Positions 9,477 through 18,921 of a DNA stretch of 41,484 nucleotides are shown here, piece by piece. The position numbers and the translations under genes are program-made. The DNA lies in the NCBI GenBank assembly GCA_021323165.1, contig JAJTCJ010000013.1:1-41484 (forward strand). The letters are read 5' to 3'. Numbering within the stretch: the stretch's first letter is position 1; each line of letters begins with the position of its first letter. This DNA is from Bacteroidota bacterium (lineage in GTDB: Bacteria; Bacteroidota; Bacteroidia; 2-12-FULL-35-15). The notes under the pieces were generated by a model. The model had not been told where the DNA came from. It worked only from the letters and a program-made list of their open reading frames with translations, and searched no databases.

Positions 9477-10229
9477 TCAGCTCATTGTTTTTTTTGTCAG
9501 CTTATGAACAGGCCAGCGGAATAGAATAATAAGATGACTTAGAAGTGTTTGAAAAAAGCCATAATGTTTTACCATTATAAAGAAGCGTTCCAGTAACGCT
9601 TTTTTTCTGCGCTTATTCGAAGTTCCGCCTTCAAGGAATTTTGAAATGTACAGATGTGTATTCACTACATTATCTGATTGTTTAAGCACCTTAATTACCC
9701 AGTCAATATCAGCGCTTACTTTATAATTCGTGTCATAAAAATCGCATAACAATCTTCTTGCAATAAAGGATTGATGAGAAACACACATTCCATACTTCAG
9801 ACTTTTCCAATCGAGAGTTTCGGGAGGTGTAAGTCTTCTATCGCCAAGGATTCGTCCAGCACTATTTACAATTGCAGAGTTGCCGTAATAAACATCGGCA
9901 TTTTGGATTCCGGTCAATGCTTTCTCTATAGTATCACTTGAGAATAATTCATCACCTGCATTCAGGAAAAGGATATAATCTCCTGTTGAATCTTTTAAAC
10001 CTTTATTCATAGCATCATAAATTCCATCATCTTTGCCTGAATGGAGCAATGCTATTTTGCTTTCATACTTTTCAATCAAGTTTAGTGTACCATCTGTTGA
10101 AGCTCCATCAATTATGATATACTCAATGTTTGTGTAAGTCTGGGAAAGTACACTTATAATGGTGCGCTCTATCAGTGAAACACCGTTATAAACGACAGTA
10201 ACAATAGATATTTTTGGAAGGTTGAGCAA
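9477..10229 (-). CDS. Family 2 glycosyltransferase (WcaE-like)
   Basis: This 250-aa GT-A fold enzyme shows ISIVTVVYNG at residues about 8-17, ISVLSQTYTNIEYIIIDGAS at about 25-44, DGIYDAMNKGLKDSTGDY in the middle, and FLNAGDE in the place of the DxD metal/nucleotide-sugar site. The NAGD form and the GIYDAMNKG motif are typical of the WcaE-like branch of GT2. It would transfer a sugar from a nucleotide donor to a glycan or lipid acceptor on the cytoplasmic face of the membrane; the C-terminus is basic and hydrophobic. It lies 24 bp downstream of the FkbM methyltransferase gene on the same strand, which points to a small surface-polysaccharide decoration unit. The sugar specificity cannot be read from the sequence. 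Confidence 0.9.
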   Translation of the reverse strand: MLNLPKISIVTVVYNGVSLIERTIISVLSQTYTNIEYIIIDGASTDGTLNLIEKYESKIALLHSGKDDGIYDAMNKGLKDSTGDYILFLNAGDELFSSDTIEKALTGIQNADVYYGNSAIVNSAGRILGDRRLTPPETLDWKSLKYGMCVSHQSFIARRLLCDFYDTNYKVSADIDWVIKVLKQSDNVVNTHLYISKFLEGGTSNKRRKKALLERFFIMVKHYGFFQTLLSHLIILFRWPVHKLTKKTMS

Positions 10230-10253
10230 TTATGAAGAAGAATAAATATTCAT

Positions 10254-10982
10254 TTAATTTCTAAAAAAAATGCCATTGCATTGAAGCACTTTTCCTGTCT
10301 TATGATCTGTGAATGCAGGGACGATGCTCACAAGTGTAAATCCTTTGCTAGTCATAAATTCAAGTATCTCAGCCAATAACCATTTTTGATCTTTATAAAG
10401 GGGGACAAGAGAGATCTCCATTTCTACGCCTTTCGCTTTATCAAGCATGTTCTTTGCTCCTTTAAGGACTTCCTGTTCAAATCCCTGAACATCAATTTTC
10501 AGAAAAACATTTTGACTATTCTTCATCAGTGAAGGTGCAATTTCATCCAAAGGAAATACCTGCACTCTTTCTTTGCCGATGATCTTTGATTCAGGAGCTC
10601 CCTCAATATGGGTATCGAGCATGTTTAATAAAGTGCTGCTTACGGAATTTGCAGAAATGTTAATTTCAATTTCCTGCTTTTCGCTCCCTATTGCGCAGCG
10701 TTGAGCAATGGTCCAGTTACTGTGATTTTTACTTAAGGAGTCTATTACAGAATGAGCTGAGGATAGTGGTTCGAATGAAACGATTCTGTTTTTATAGCCT
10801 GCATCCATGATCCCGGTGGCATATTGGCCTTTGTTAGCTCCAATATCAAAAACAAGGTCAATATTATAATGCTCCAGCAATTTGATGCGTCTCAGATCTT
10901 CGCTTGTAGCCGGGTTGTATTTTCTGATCAGAATGCCGAAATTCTGAAATATTTTTTTTGTTATGCGTTCAAGATTGTTCAT
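10254..10982 (-). CDS. FkbM family SAM-dependent methyltransferase
   Basis: This is a 242-aa cytoplasmic protein. Motif I is LVFDIGANKGQYATGIMDAG (about 39-58), motif II VSFEPLSSAH, and motif IV-like FLKIDVQGFEQEVLKGA. The IDVxGxExxVLKGA string is the hallmark of the FkbM family, whose members O-methylate sugars or polyketides. It is the first gene of a probable two-gene minus-strand unit with the GT2 gene, so methylation of a surface glycan is the reasonable inference. The start ATG follows an AT-rich leader with a TATATTTTG string one base off the -7 consensus. A terminator separates it from the upstream small secreted protein. Confidence 0.9.
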   Translation of the reverse strand: MNNLERITKKIFQNFGILIRKYNPATSEDLRRIKLLEHYNIDLVFDIGANKGQYATGIMDAGYKNRIVSFEPLSSAHSVIDSLSKNHSNWTIAQRCAIGSEKQEIEINISANSVSSTLLNMLDTHIEGAPESKIIGKERVQVFPLDEIAPSLMKNSQNVFLKIDVQGFEQEVLKGAKNMLDKAKGVEMEISLVPLYKDQKWLLAEILEFMTSKGFTLVSIVPAFTDHKTGKVLQCNGIFFRN

Positions 10983-11038
10983 TCCCGCTTATTTTTATGA
11001 TGCAATATTAATCAAAATATATCAGGTTTTATCTCAAA

Positions 11039-11073
11039 AAAAAAGCTCTGTCCTTCTGGAACAGAGCTTTTTT
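11039..11073. terminator. Hairpin terminator downstream of the small secreted protein gene
   Basis: Arms AAAAGCTCTGT (11041-11051) and ACAGAGCTTTT (11061-11071) pair around a 9-nt loop, with A-run and T-run on both sides. It ends the minus-strand gene at 11087 and insulates it from the FkbM gene. Confidence 0.85.
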
Positions 11074-11086
11074 ATAATGTATTCAA

Positions 11087-11545
11087 CTACTTTTTAGTGA
11101 TCATTCTTTTAATGAAATAAAGCAGGATCACAGCGATAGGAATAATTAATGCCCATAAAGGATAAACTGTTACATGCTTGGAGAATGAAAGGTCTTCAAC
11201 ATAAATTGAAATATGATTTGATTTATCGAAGCGATGTTTAAAGCTCGCTTCACCATTAACGAAATTAAGAACTTTGCTTTCACCGTTCACTATTAATTCA
11301 ACAGTGTTCTTGTTCAATAGAAGTTTTGTATGTTCAGGATTATTGAATTTGATCTTTATTTCAGCATCAGTAAACGAAAATACAGGTGAAGAGATATTTA
11401 TGTTAACGTCATCGTTGCTGATGCGATCAATGATAATGGAATTGTCAACATCCTGCTGCTTTTCTTCAGCGGGTTCATTACTAGCTATAGAAATCGATGT
11501 AAAAAAGGAAAAGAATAAAGTAAATAACACCAGGGACTTTTTCAT
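11087..11545 (-). CDS. Small secreted protein with C-terminal membrane anchor, unknown function
   Basis: The product is 152 aa. It has an N-terminal signal peptide (MKKSLVLFTLFFSFFTSISIA), an Asn/Asp-rich segment (residues about 25-50), a beta-rich region resembling a single Ig-like sandwich (about 50-118, with VELIVNGESKVLNFVNGEASF), and a C-terminal hydrophobic helix WALIIPIAVILLYFIKRM followed by basic ITKK. The topology predicted from this is a periplasmic domain anchored by a C-terminal inner-membrane helix. I do not recognise a family. An exact TAnnTTTG box lies upstream and a strong terminator lies downstream, so it is a single-gene transcription unit. Confidence 0.72.
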   Translation of the reverse strand: MKKSLVLFTLFFSFFTSISIASNEPAEEKQQDVDNSIIIDRISNDDVNINISSPVFSFTDAEIKIKFNNPEHTKLLLNKNTVELIVNGESKVLNFVNGEASFKHRFDKSNHISIYVEDLSFSKHVTVYPLWALIIPIAVILLYFIKRMITKK

Positions 11546-11574
11546 TTTTTTTCGTGGTTCTGTGATTGAGGGCG

Positions 11575-11606
11575 CAAATATAGATGAATCCTAAATCGGT
11601 TTGAAA
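11575..11606 (-). promoter_or_regulatory. Bacteroidota-type promoter of the small secreted protein gene
   Basis: On the minus strand, TATATTTG (11582-11575) is an exact -7 TAnnTTTG match, and TTTC (11606-11603) is a 3/4 match to the -33 element, spaced by 20 bp. The start codon is about 30 bp downstream. Confidence 0.5.
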
Positions 11607-11647
11607 GGAATTTAGATAAATGGCCTAAAATAACAGTTAAACAAGCG

Positions 11648-11688
11648 AAAAAAAAAGCGTCAGATCAATTAATTGACCTCACGCTTTT
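11648..11688 (-). terminator. Hairpin terminator of the 46-aa gene
   Basis: On the minus strand, AAAAGCGT pairs with ACGCTTTT around an inner near-palindrome centred on TCAATTAATTGA, followed by a run of T residues. It lies 28 bp after the stop of the small minus-strand gene. Confidence 0.7.
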
Positions 11689-11715
11689 GGGGATGTTGTT
11701 ATGGGAATAAGGAAC

Positions 11716-11856
11716 TTACTCAACCAGTTTGGCAGCAGGATAACGTTGTATCCATGATTTAACTGCTTCCATTGTACGAACAGTAATTATGGTCTTATAA
11801 TCAACCTGAACTTTAAAACGGGGGCGGTTATCTTCTACTATCTTTTTAGTTTTCAT
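11716..11856 (-). CDS. 46-residue hypothetical protein
   Basis: This small frame reads MKTKKIVEDNRPRFKVQVDY, then KTIITVRTMEAVKSWIQRYP and AAKLVE, then TAA. It has no signal peptide or membrane helix. It is basic, with a predicted beta hairpin (RFKVQVDYKTIITVRT) followed by a helix (MEAVKSWIQRY). Support for it being real: complete ATG-to-stop frame, its own downstream terminator at 11648-11688, a spacer on each side that no other gene explains, and codon use like its neighbours. It begins 87 bp after the ClpB stop on the same strand and may be read through from clpB. I do not recognise a family and give no function. Confidence 0.6.
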   Translation of the reverse strand: MKTKKIVEDNRPRFKVQVDYKTIITVRTMEAVKSWIQRYPAAKLVE

Positions 11857-11942
11857 TTTGTTGTTGTTTTAGTGCGTTGCTATTCAAACTCAATATATAT
11901 GCCAGCAGTATATAGTTAACATAAATTAACAGCAATTGTTTA

Positions 11943-14543
11943 TTACTTCTCAGTATTCCTGAATACAAATTCATTCTTATCAAGATCCAGGGTTATAATA
12001 GTATCTTTTTGGATCTTACCGGCAAGAATCTGCTTAGAAAGCTCATTCAGCACTCTTTTCTGAATAACGCGTTTCACGGGACGTGCACCAAACTGAGGAT
12101 CAAATCCAAGCTGTGAAAGCCAGTCGATTGCTGCATCAGTTGCCCTAAGCTCAATATCATTTGCTTTAAGCATTTTAACAACACTCTGAAATTGTAATTC
12201 AACAATTTTAAATACATTATCGCGTGTTAAAGGAGTGAACATGATCGTTTCATCAATCCTGTTAAGAAACTCTGGCCTAATCGATTTTTTCAATAATTCA
12301 AACACCTCTATTTTGGTTTTTGCAAGGATCTCTTCCTTATTATCCTCTGTCATTTTTTCAAAATTCTCCTGGATCAGGTGAGAACCCATATTGGAGGTCA
12401 TAATAATGATCGTGTTCTTAAAATTGACAACACGGCCTTTATTATCCGTTAATCTTCCATCATCAAGAACCTGAAGTAAAATATTGAACACATCAGGATG
12501 TGCCTTTTCGATCTCATCAAGAAGAACCACGCTGTAAGGTTTTCTTCTCACGGCTTCTGTTAGCTGACCGCCCTCTTCGTATCCAACATATCCCGGAGGT
12601 GCTCCAACAAGGCGGCTAACCGCATGTCTCTCCTGGTATTCGCTCATATCAATACGAGTCATGCTTGCTTCATTGTTGAAAAGGAAATCAGCCAGTGCTT
12701 TAGCCAGCTCTGTTTTACCGACTCCGGTTGTTCCAAGGAATATGAATGATCCGATAGGACGTTTAGTGTCTTGCAAACCAGCTCTGCTTCTGCGAACAGC
12801 ATCACTTATAGCTTCAATGGCTTCATCTTGTCCAACCACCCTTTTGTGTAATTCTTCTTCCAAATGAAGAAGTTTTTCGCGTTCGCTTTGTATCATTCTT
12901 GAAACCGGAATTCCTGTCCAGCCTGCAACAACTCCGGCAATATCTTCACTGTCAACTTCTTCTTTGATCATTTGGGATCCGCTCTGCTGCATTTCAGCAA
13001 GTTTAGATTCGAATGATCTTAACTGTGTTTCCTGGTCCTTTATTTTACCATACCGGATCTCGGCTACTTTACCGTAATCTCCGTTCCGCTCGGCCTGTTC
13101 AGCTTCAAACTTAAATTGTTCGATCTGTTCTTTAACTTTCTGAATACCTTCAACAACTTCTTTTTCACTTTGCCATTTTGCACGCAGATCTGTTCTTTTA
13201 TCAGATAATTCTGCTATTTCTTTATTAAGATCGTCAAGCTTCTTCTGATTGTTTTCCCTTTTTATTGCTTCTCTTTCTATCTCAAGCTGTCGGATCTTTC
13301 TTTCGACTTCATCCAGTTCGATAGGCATTGAATTGATCTGCATTCTTAATTTGGATGCAGCCTCATCCATAAGGTCGATTGCCTTATCCGGAAGGAAGCG
13401 ATCATTGATATAACGCTGGGAAAGTTCAACAGCTGAAATTATCGCTTCATCTTTTATCCGGACTTTATGATGACTTTCATATTTTTCTTTAATACCTCTA
13501 AGAATGGAAATTGCATCATCCGTTGAAGGCTCATCTACCATTACTTTCTGGAAACGTCTTTCGAGTGCTTTGTCCTTTTCAAAATACTTTTGAAATTCAT
13601 TCAGCGTGGTTGCCCCAATAGCGCGAAGTTCTCCACGGGCAAGAGCGGGCTTAAGAATGTTGGCGGCATCCATAGCTCCTTCACCACCTCCTGCTCCAAC
13701 AAGAGTGTGGATCTCATCAATAAAAAGAATGATCTCACCTTCTGCTGATATTACTTCTTTCACAACAGATTTTAACCGTTCTTCAAATTCTCCTTTGTAT
13801 TTTGCTCCCGCAACCAAAGCTCCCATATCCAGAGAATATATTTGTTTGGATTTAAGATTTTCAGGAACATCTCCGTTAATGATACGGTGAGCCAAACCTT
13901 CTGCAATAGCTGTTTTACCAACTCCGGGTTCACCAACAAGGATAGGATTATTTTTAGTTCTTCTGGATAAGATCTGAAGTACTCTGCGTATTTCTTCATC
14001 ACGTCCGATCACCGGATCAAGTCTGTTCTTTTTTGCCTGATCATTCAGATTTATCGCATATTTATTTAATGAATTGTATGTATCTTCTGCAGTCTGGCTT
14101 GTAACCTTTGCGCCCTTACGAAGCTCTGAAATAGCAGCTTTCAGGTCTTTCTCCGTAACTCCATTGTCCTTCATTAATTGTGAAATAACATCCTTTGTAG
14201 AAAGCATTCCCCATAACAAATGTTCAATGGAAACGTATTCATCATTCCATTCTTTTAAATAGGATGATGCTTTGGAAATTGTTTGATTAGCCGAATTAGA
14301 AAGATAGGGCTGCGCTCCTGAAACTTTAGGATAGCTTTCAACTATCTTATCCAAAGCTTGTTTAAAGATAGAAGTGTTAACATTGAGTTTTTTAAGGATG
14401 AACGGAGTTACATTTTCATCTACTTCGAGAATCCCTTTGAGAAGATGTCCATTTTCAATAGCCTGATTGCCATTTACAGTTGCAAGCTGTACCGCCTGCT
14501 GAACGGCCTCCTGAGACTTTATTGTAAAATTATTAAGATTCAT
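11943..14543 (-). CDS. clpB: ATP-dependent disaggregase chaperone ClpB
   Basis: This 866-aa protein is the size expected for ClpB. The N-terminal double Clp repeat (about 1-145) starts MNLNNFTIKSQEAVQQA. AAA+ domain 1 has Walker A GEPGVGKT at 204-211 and IDEIHTLVGAGG. The middle domain (about 405-525) is a long charged coiled coil, which separates ClpB from ClpA/ClpC. AAA+ domain 2 has Walker A GTTGVGKT at 604-611 and sensor region MTSNMGSHLI. As a hexamer with DnaK it threads aggregated proteins for refolding in the cytoplasm. No heat-shock operator such as CIRCE is visible upstream; a poor TAGCTTTTG string is the only promoter-like element I see. No sign of damage. Confidence 0.97.
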   Translation of the reverse strand: MNLNNFTIKSQEAVQQAVQLATVNGNQAIENGHLLKGILEVDENVTPFILKKLNVNTSIFKQALDKIVESYPKVSGAQPYLSNSANQTISKASSYLKEWNDEYVSIEHLLWGMLSTKDVISQLMKDNGVTEKDLKAAISELRKGAKVTSQTAEDTYNSLNKYAINLNDQAKKNRLDPVIGRDEEIRRVLQILSRRTKNNPILVGEPGVGKTAIAEGLAHRIINGDVPENLKSKQIYSLDMGALVAGAKYKGEFEERLKSVVKEVISAEGEIILFIDEIHTLVGAGGGEGAMDAANILKPALARGELRAIGATTLNEFQKYFEKDKALERRFQKVMVDEPSTDDAISILRGIKEKYESHHKVRIKDEAIISAVELSQRYINDRFLPDKAIDLMDEAASKLRMQINSMPIELDEVERKIRQLEIEREAIKRENNQKKLDDLNKEIAELSDKRTDLRAKWQSEKEVVEGIQKVKEQIEQFKFEAEQAERNGDYGKVAEIRYGKIKDQETQLRSFESKLAEMQQSGSQMIKEEVDSEDIAGVVAGWTGIPVSRMIQSEREKLLHLEEELHKRVVGQDEAIEAISDAVRRSRAGLQDTKRPIGSFIFLGTTGVGKTELAKALADFLFNNEASMTRIDMSEYQERHAVSRLVGAPPGYVGYEEGGQLTEAVRRKPYSVVLLDEIEKAHPDVFNILLQVLDDGRLTDNKGRVVNFKNTIIIMTSNMGSHLIQENFEKMTEDNKEEILAKTKIEVFELLKKSIRPEFLNRIDETIMFTPLTRDNVFKIVELQFQSVVKMLKANDIELRATDAAIDWLSQLGFDPQFGARPVKRVIQKRVLNELSKQILAGKIQKDTIITLDLDKNEFVFRNTEK

Positions 14544-14792
14544 ATTGTTTTTATTTTGTTTTTAAAAAACGACAAAAGCTATTCCAAGGGATAATTACTT
14601 ACTTTTTACGGACGTATTGGCGCTTATATTTGATTTCATGTGACTAAATGACTTCTTTTCTTCGAATTTTATGACTCTTTTACATACCGCTTAATTTTTA
14701 ATATATTGCAGAATATTTTATCAGGTAACGGGGACACAGACCTTAAATCTTCTGATACTATTTTTTATCGAAACAGAACAGCTTGAATATTT

Positions 14793-16937
14793 ATGAGAAT
14801 ACGACTATTCTTATTAGTTGCAGCTTATTTAATCACAGTCATTTCATTTGGCCAGGACCAGCGCATAGTTGATAGTCTTCAACAGGTATTAAAGTCACAC
14901 CCCCTGGATACCACAGAAGTTAACACATTGAGCCTGCTTGCCTCAGAGTATCGTTATAATTCACCGGATAAAGCAGCTGAATTCGCTGAACAAGGATTGC
15001 AAAAAGCGGAGAAGATCAGCTATAAGAAAGGGATTGCAAAAAATCTTCATGTACTTGGAATGATAAATATGAATCAGGCTAATTATGATAAAGCACTCCA
15101 TTATTATAAAAGATCTTTAAAGATAAGTGAAGAGTTGAATGATAAAAATGCGATCTCGATCTCCAATAATAACATCGGGATGATTTATGGCAGTCAGGGC
15201 AACTATGATAAAGCACTTCAATACTATCTTACTTCACTGAAAATTGATGAAGAGCTTGGGAATCAGAAAGGGATGGCAAGCTCTTATAATAATGTAGGTC
15301 TGATATATTGGTCCCAGGGGAACTATGATAAAGCTCTTGATAATTTCACACAGGTTATCTCTATTTGTTCTAATCTAAATGATAAAAAATCCATGGCCGG
15401 GGCTTACTCTAATATTGGCGGGGTGAATTATTATAAGGGTAAAATGGATCTGAGTATTATGTTTTTTAAGAAAGCATTATTACTTTACGAAGAGATAAAT
15501 TACAAACCGGGAATGTCAACTCTTTGTGTTAATATTTCTGATGTACTCATCGAACAAAAGAAATATGAAGAGGCTCTGCAATTTACTACAAGATCTCTGG
15601 AGATTGAAAAAGAGACAGGAAATAAAGCACAGGTATGTTATGCTTATATGTCGATCGCAAAAAATTATTCAGACAGGAATATTTATTCAAAAGCAATTGA
15701 AAATTTTAATTATGCTGTGGATATTGCCAAAGAGATCAATGCTTTGAAGCAGTTAAGTGAATCCTATAAAGCACTTTCAGAGGTTTATCAAAAAATGAAT
15801 AATTACAAAGATGCTTTTGATTATCATCGGAAATATACTGCTGTTAAAGATTCAATTTTAAATAAAGAAAGCTCTGCACAAATTGCCGAGATGGATGCCA
15901 AATATAATAATGATAAAAAGAACAAGGAGATCGAGCTGCTTAAGAAGGAAAAAGAAATTCAGGTAATAACCAGGGCTGCAGAGCAAAGTAAAAGCGCATT
16001 TATCCGTAATACGCTTATAGGAGGATGCCTGGTTGTTATTCTTATCGCATTGTTATTATACAATCGAAATCAGGTAAGACGAAAGGCCAACATTGCATTG
16101 GAAGCTAAGAATCAAAATATTAATGATCAAAAAAATCAGATAGAATTACAGAATCTTGAACTGGGAATAAAGAATAAAGAGATCACAGATAGTATTAAAT
16201 ATGCGAAACGTTTGCAGGAAGCGATCCTTCCTCCGAGTGCGCTTGTAAAAAAATTATTACCGGATAGTTTTGTCTTATACAAGCCTAAAGATATTGTAAG
16301 CGGTGACTTTTATTTTGTAGAAGAGTGGGGAGGAAAAGTGTTCGTAGCTGCAGTTGATTGTACAGGCCATGGTGTTCCCGGGGCCTTCATGAGTATTGTT
16401 GGTTATAATCTTTTGAATCAGGCATTGAACGTTTATGGTCTTGAGAAACCATTCCTGATCCTGAATGATCTGAATAAGAATATCTCTAAAATGCTTCATC
16501 AGTCACAGGAAGATTCTGCTGTAAAAGACGGAATGGACATTTGCCTGATCAGTCTGGATAAAGAAAAAAAGATCCTTGAATACGCTGGAGCTTATAATCC
16601 TCTATGGATAATACGTAAAGGTGAACTTATGGAAGTAAAGCCGGATAAATTTCCTGTCGGAGCTTTTCTTGGCGAAGACGTAAAGTATTTTACACATAAC
16701 ATGTTCCAGCTTGAACCGGGTGATATGCTTTATTTATTTACTGATGGTTATGCTGATCAATTTGGAGGACCGGCAGGAAAGAAATTCAAATATAAGCAGC
16801 TCCAGCAGTTAATGATTACAAATTCAGTAAAGGCTGTAAACGAGCAATATCTGGTGTTTGATGAAACATTTGAAAAATGGAAAGGCAGCCTTGAGCAGAT
16901 CGATGATATTTTAATGATCGGAATAAAAATAAGTTAG
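14793..16937 (+). CDS. TPR-sensor SpoIIE/PP2C-type phosphatase, copy 1
   Basis: This 714-aa receptor has, in order: signal peptide MRIRLFLLVAAYLITVISFG; about seven TPR units (residues 30-360; repeated ISNNNIGMIYGSQGNYDKAL type); a charged coiled coil (EIELLKKEKEIQVI); one membrane helix at about 402-425; a second coiled coil; the helix DSIKYAKRLQEAILP; and a SpoIIE-type PP2C domain. Metal-binding positions are present: VSGDF D505, VDCTGHG D522, LFTDG D651 and C-terminal EQIDDILMIG. The TPRs would be periplasmic and the phosphatase cytoplasmic. Known members of this class dephosphorylate STAS-type anti-sigma antagonists, but none is encoded nearby. The stop codon directly abuts the ATG of copy 2, implying translational coupling. 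Confidence 0.92.
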   Translation: MRIRLFLLVAAYLITVISFGQDQRIVDSLQQVLKSHPLDTTEVNTLSLLASEYRYNSPDKAAEFAEQGLQKAEKISYKKGIAKNLHVLGMINMNQANYDKALHYYKRSLKISEELNDKNAISISNNNIGMIYGSQGNYDKALQYYLTSLKIDEELGNQKGMASSYNNVGLIYWSQGNYDKALDNFTQVISICSNLNDKKSMAGAYSNIGGVNYYKGKMDLSIMFFKKALLLYEEINYKPGMSTLCVNISDVLIEQKKYEEALQFTTRSLEIEKETGNKAQVCYAYMSIAKNYSDRNIYSKAIENFNYAVDIAKEINALKQLSESYKALSEVYQKMNNYKDAFDYHRKYTAVKDSILNKESSAQIAEMDAKYNNDKKNKEIELLKKEKEIQVITRAAEQSKSAFIRNTLIGGCLVVILIALLLYNRNQVRRKANIALEAKNQNINDQKNQIELQNLELGIKNKEITDSIKYAKRLQEAILPPSALVKKLLPDSFVLYKPKDIVSGDFYFVEEWGGKVFVAAVDCTGHGVPGAFMSIVGYNLLNQALNVYGLEKPFLILNDLNKNISKMLHQSQEDSAVKDGMDICLISLDKEKKILEYAGAYNPLWIIRKGELMEVKPDKFPVGAFLGEDVKYFTHNMFQLEPGDMLYLFTDGYADQFGGPAGKKFKYKQLQQLMITNSVKAVNEQYLVFDETFEKWKGSLEQIDDILMIGIKIS

Positions 16938-18911
16938 ATGAAGTTATTTCAGATTAATCTCTTATTGTTATTTGTTTTTTTCTTTGTTGCAAATGGCCGC
17001 TCTCAGGTCAATAAGGCAAGGGTTGACAGCTTGTATGCTGTTTGTATTAAGGAGAAAGCGGACACAGCTAAGATCAATCTCTTAATACTTATCTCATCAG
17101 AGTTTCAGGGAAAGGATAAAGTAAAAGGAGTTTCGTTTGCAAGAGAAGCACTTGAATTATCATACAGGATCCGTTTTGAAAAAGGTATTTGTTTATCCTC
17201 AGCAATTATCGGAGATTATTATTACGGCCAGCTCAGCTATCCGGATGCATTAAAGAATTATCTGGTTGCGTCTTCAGCGGGAGAGAAGGAGGGGATGTCG
17301 GAAGAATTGTCGCAGATCTATAATGCAATGGGAATAATTTATTCTAACCAACAGCGGTTTGAACAATCACTTAAATATTTTCTTAAAGTCGCGAAGATCG
17401 CTGAGAGTAGAAAAAATGCTAAACGTCTTGCGGTATCTTATAATAACATTGGAATTTGTTATAAGAACCTGGGCAGGCATACCGAAGCTAAAAAGTACTA
17501 TAACCTTGCGTTGGATGAGTTTGAAAAAACCGGTTTTAAGCGGGGTATAGCTTCAGCCAATAGCAATCTGGGAATAATCAGTCATATCCTAGGAGATGAT
17601 GACGCAGCATTAAAACATTACGCACGCGCAACAGAAGTGTTCCGGCAGATTAAAGATACAGTGAATGAAGCAGGCATAAACTCCAATATTGGTGAGCTTT
17701 ATAGGGATAAGAAAGAATATAAAAAAGCGCTGGAATATTATCAGAAAGGACTGGATCAGGCCTTAAAGTTCCGAAGTGTTAATTTTACTGATGATGCATA
17801 CGAAGGCATATCAAAACTCTATGCCGAGATGAAGGATTTTGAAAAAGCCTATCGTTACAACCAGCTTCACTTAGCTTTAAAAGACTCGATTAATAATGAG
17901 GAAGGTATGCGGCAGGTGCAGGAAATGGAGAAGAGGCTTGAAAATGAAAAGCAGGAGAAAGAAATTCAGATCCTAAAACAGGAGAAAGAAATCCAAAGAC
18001 TGAAAGTCGCTTCACAATCAGCTGTGATCAAAAAAAATTCAGTTATTATTTATTCAGTAATAGCAATTCTTATAATTGTCCTGATAATGGCATTCTTTAT
18101 TTATAAAGCATATAAGCAGATCAAAAGAACGAACATTGAGCTCGCTGAAAAGAAAAAAGAAATTCAGGACAGTATAAACTATGCAAAGAATATTCAGGAA
18201 GCAATGCTTCCGGAAGTGAGTGTTCTGAGAAATTATTTTCCTGAGGGTTTTGGCTTGTTTATGCCAAAGGATGTTGTCAGCGGGGATTTTTATTGGTTCA
18301 ATGAACTCAATGGCAGATTTTATTTTGCCATTGCAGATTGTACCGGCCATGGAGTGCCGGGAGGCTTTATGAGTATGATCGGAATTGATAAGTTAAATCA
18401 GAGTCTCACGGATAATAAAATTGATAGCCTTTCTGATATTTTGTCTTTCCTGAATAACGGAATTAAAAAGGCACTGAAACAAACCAATAATTCCTCCTTA
18501 TCCAGGGATGGAATGGATATAGCAATATGCTCATTTGATAAGGAAACACGGGTCTTGAATTATGCAGGCGCCAACAGGCCATTATTTGTTGTTAGAAACA
18601 ATGAAGTGCTGGAATTTAAGCCAACCAAAGCTTCTATTGGCGGCTTTACCGAAATTGATCAGGTTTTTGAGGAGCAGGTAATTCAGCTCTTTAAAAATGA
18701 TACTCTATATCTTTTTAGTGACGGTTTTGTGGATCAGTTCGGTGGGCCGAACAAGAAGAAATTTATGACTAAACAATTGAAGAGTGTCTTACTTGAAAAC
18801 CATTCACTTCCAATGAGTAAACAAGAAATATATTATAAACAAATATTTGAGAACTGGAGAGGAAGTCTTGATCAGGTAGATGATGTTCTTTTATTCGGTG
18901 TACGTATTTAA
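16938..18911 (+). CDS. TPR-sensor SpoIIE/PP2C-type phosphatase, copy 2
   Basis: This is a 657-aa paralogue of the preceding gene, with no spacer (TAG then ATG). Signal peptide MKLFQINLLLLFVFFFVANG; five to six TPRs (about 40-310); coiled coil with repeated Q-E-K-E-I-Q; membrane helix about 368-390; helix DSINYAKNIQEAMLP; then the PP2C-SpoIIE domain with VSGDF (D450), ADCTGHGVPGGFMS, DGMDIAICS, LFSDGFVDQFGG (D595) and terminal DQVDDVLLFGVRI. All expected metal ligands are present, so it should be active. The sensor half diverges much more than the phosphatase half, which suggests different inputs and a similar output. It is shorter than copies 1 and 3, chiefly in the post-membrane linker. Confidence 0.92.
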   Translation: MKLFQINLLLLFVFFFVANGRSQVNKARVDSLYAVCIKEKADTAKINLLILISSEFQGKDKVKGVSFAREALELSYRIRFEKGICLSSAIIGDYYYGQLSYPDALKNYLVASSAGEKEGMSEELSQIYNAMGIIYSNQQRFEQSLKYFLKVAKIAESRKNAKRLAVSYNNIGICYKNLGRHTEAKKYYNLALDEFEKTGFKRGIASANSNLGIISHILGDDDAALKHYARATEVFRQIKDTVNEAGINSNIGELYRDKKEYKKALEYYQKGLDQALKFRSVNFTDDAYEGISKLYAEMKDFEKAYRYNQLHLALKDSINNEEGMRQVQEMEKRLENEKQEKEIQILKQEKEIQRLKVASQSAVIKKNSVIIYSVIAILIIVLIMAFFIYKAYKQIKRTNIELAEKKKEIQDSINYAKNIQEAMLPEVSVLRNYFPEGFGLFMPKDVVSGDFYWFNELNGRFYFAIADCTGHGVPGGFMSMIGIDKLNQSLTDNKIDSLSDILSFLNNGIKKALKQTNNSSLSRDGMDIAICSFDKETRVLNYAGANRPLFVVRNNEVLEFKPTKASIGGFTEIDQVFEEQVIQLFKNDTLYLFSDGFVDQFGGPNKKKFMTKQLKSVLLENHSLPMSKQEIYYKQIFENWRGSLDQVDDVLLFGVRI

Positions 18912-18921
18912 AACAATTGTT

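Noticed and set aside
18880-18921. N-terminal extension of the third TPR-phosphatase overlapping copy 2
   Set aside because: It would place an extra hydrophobic segment before a complete signal peptide; the GTG at 18922 fits better.
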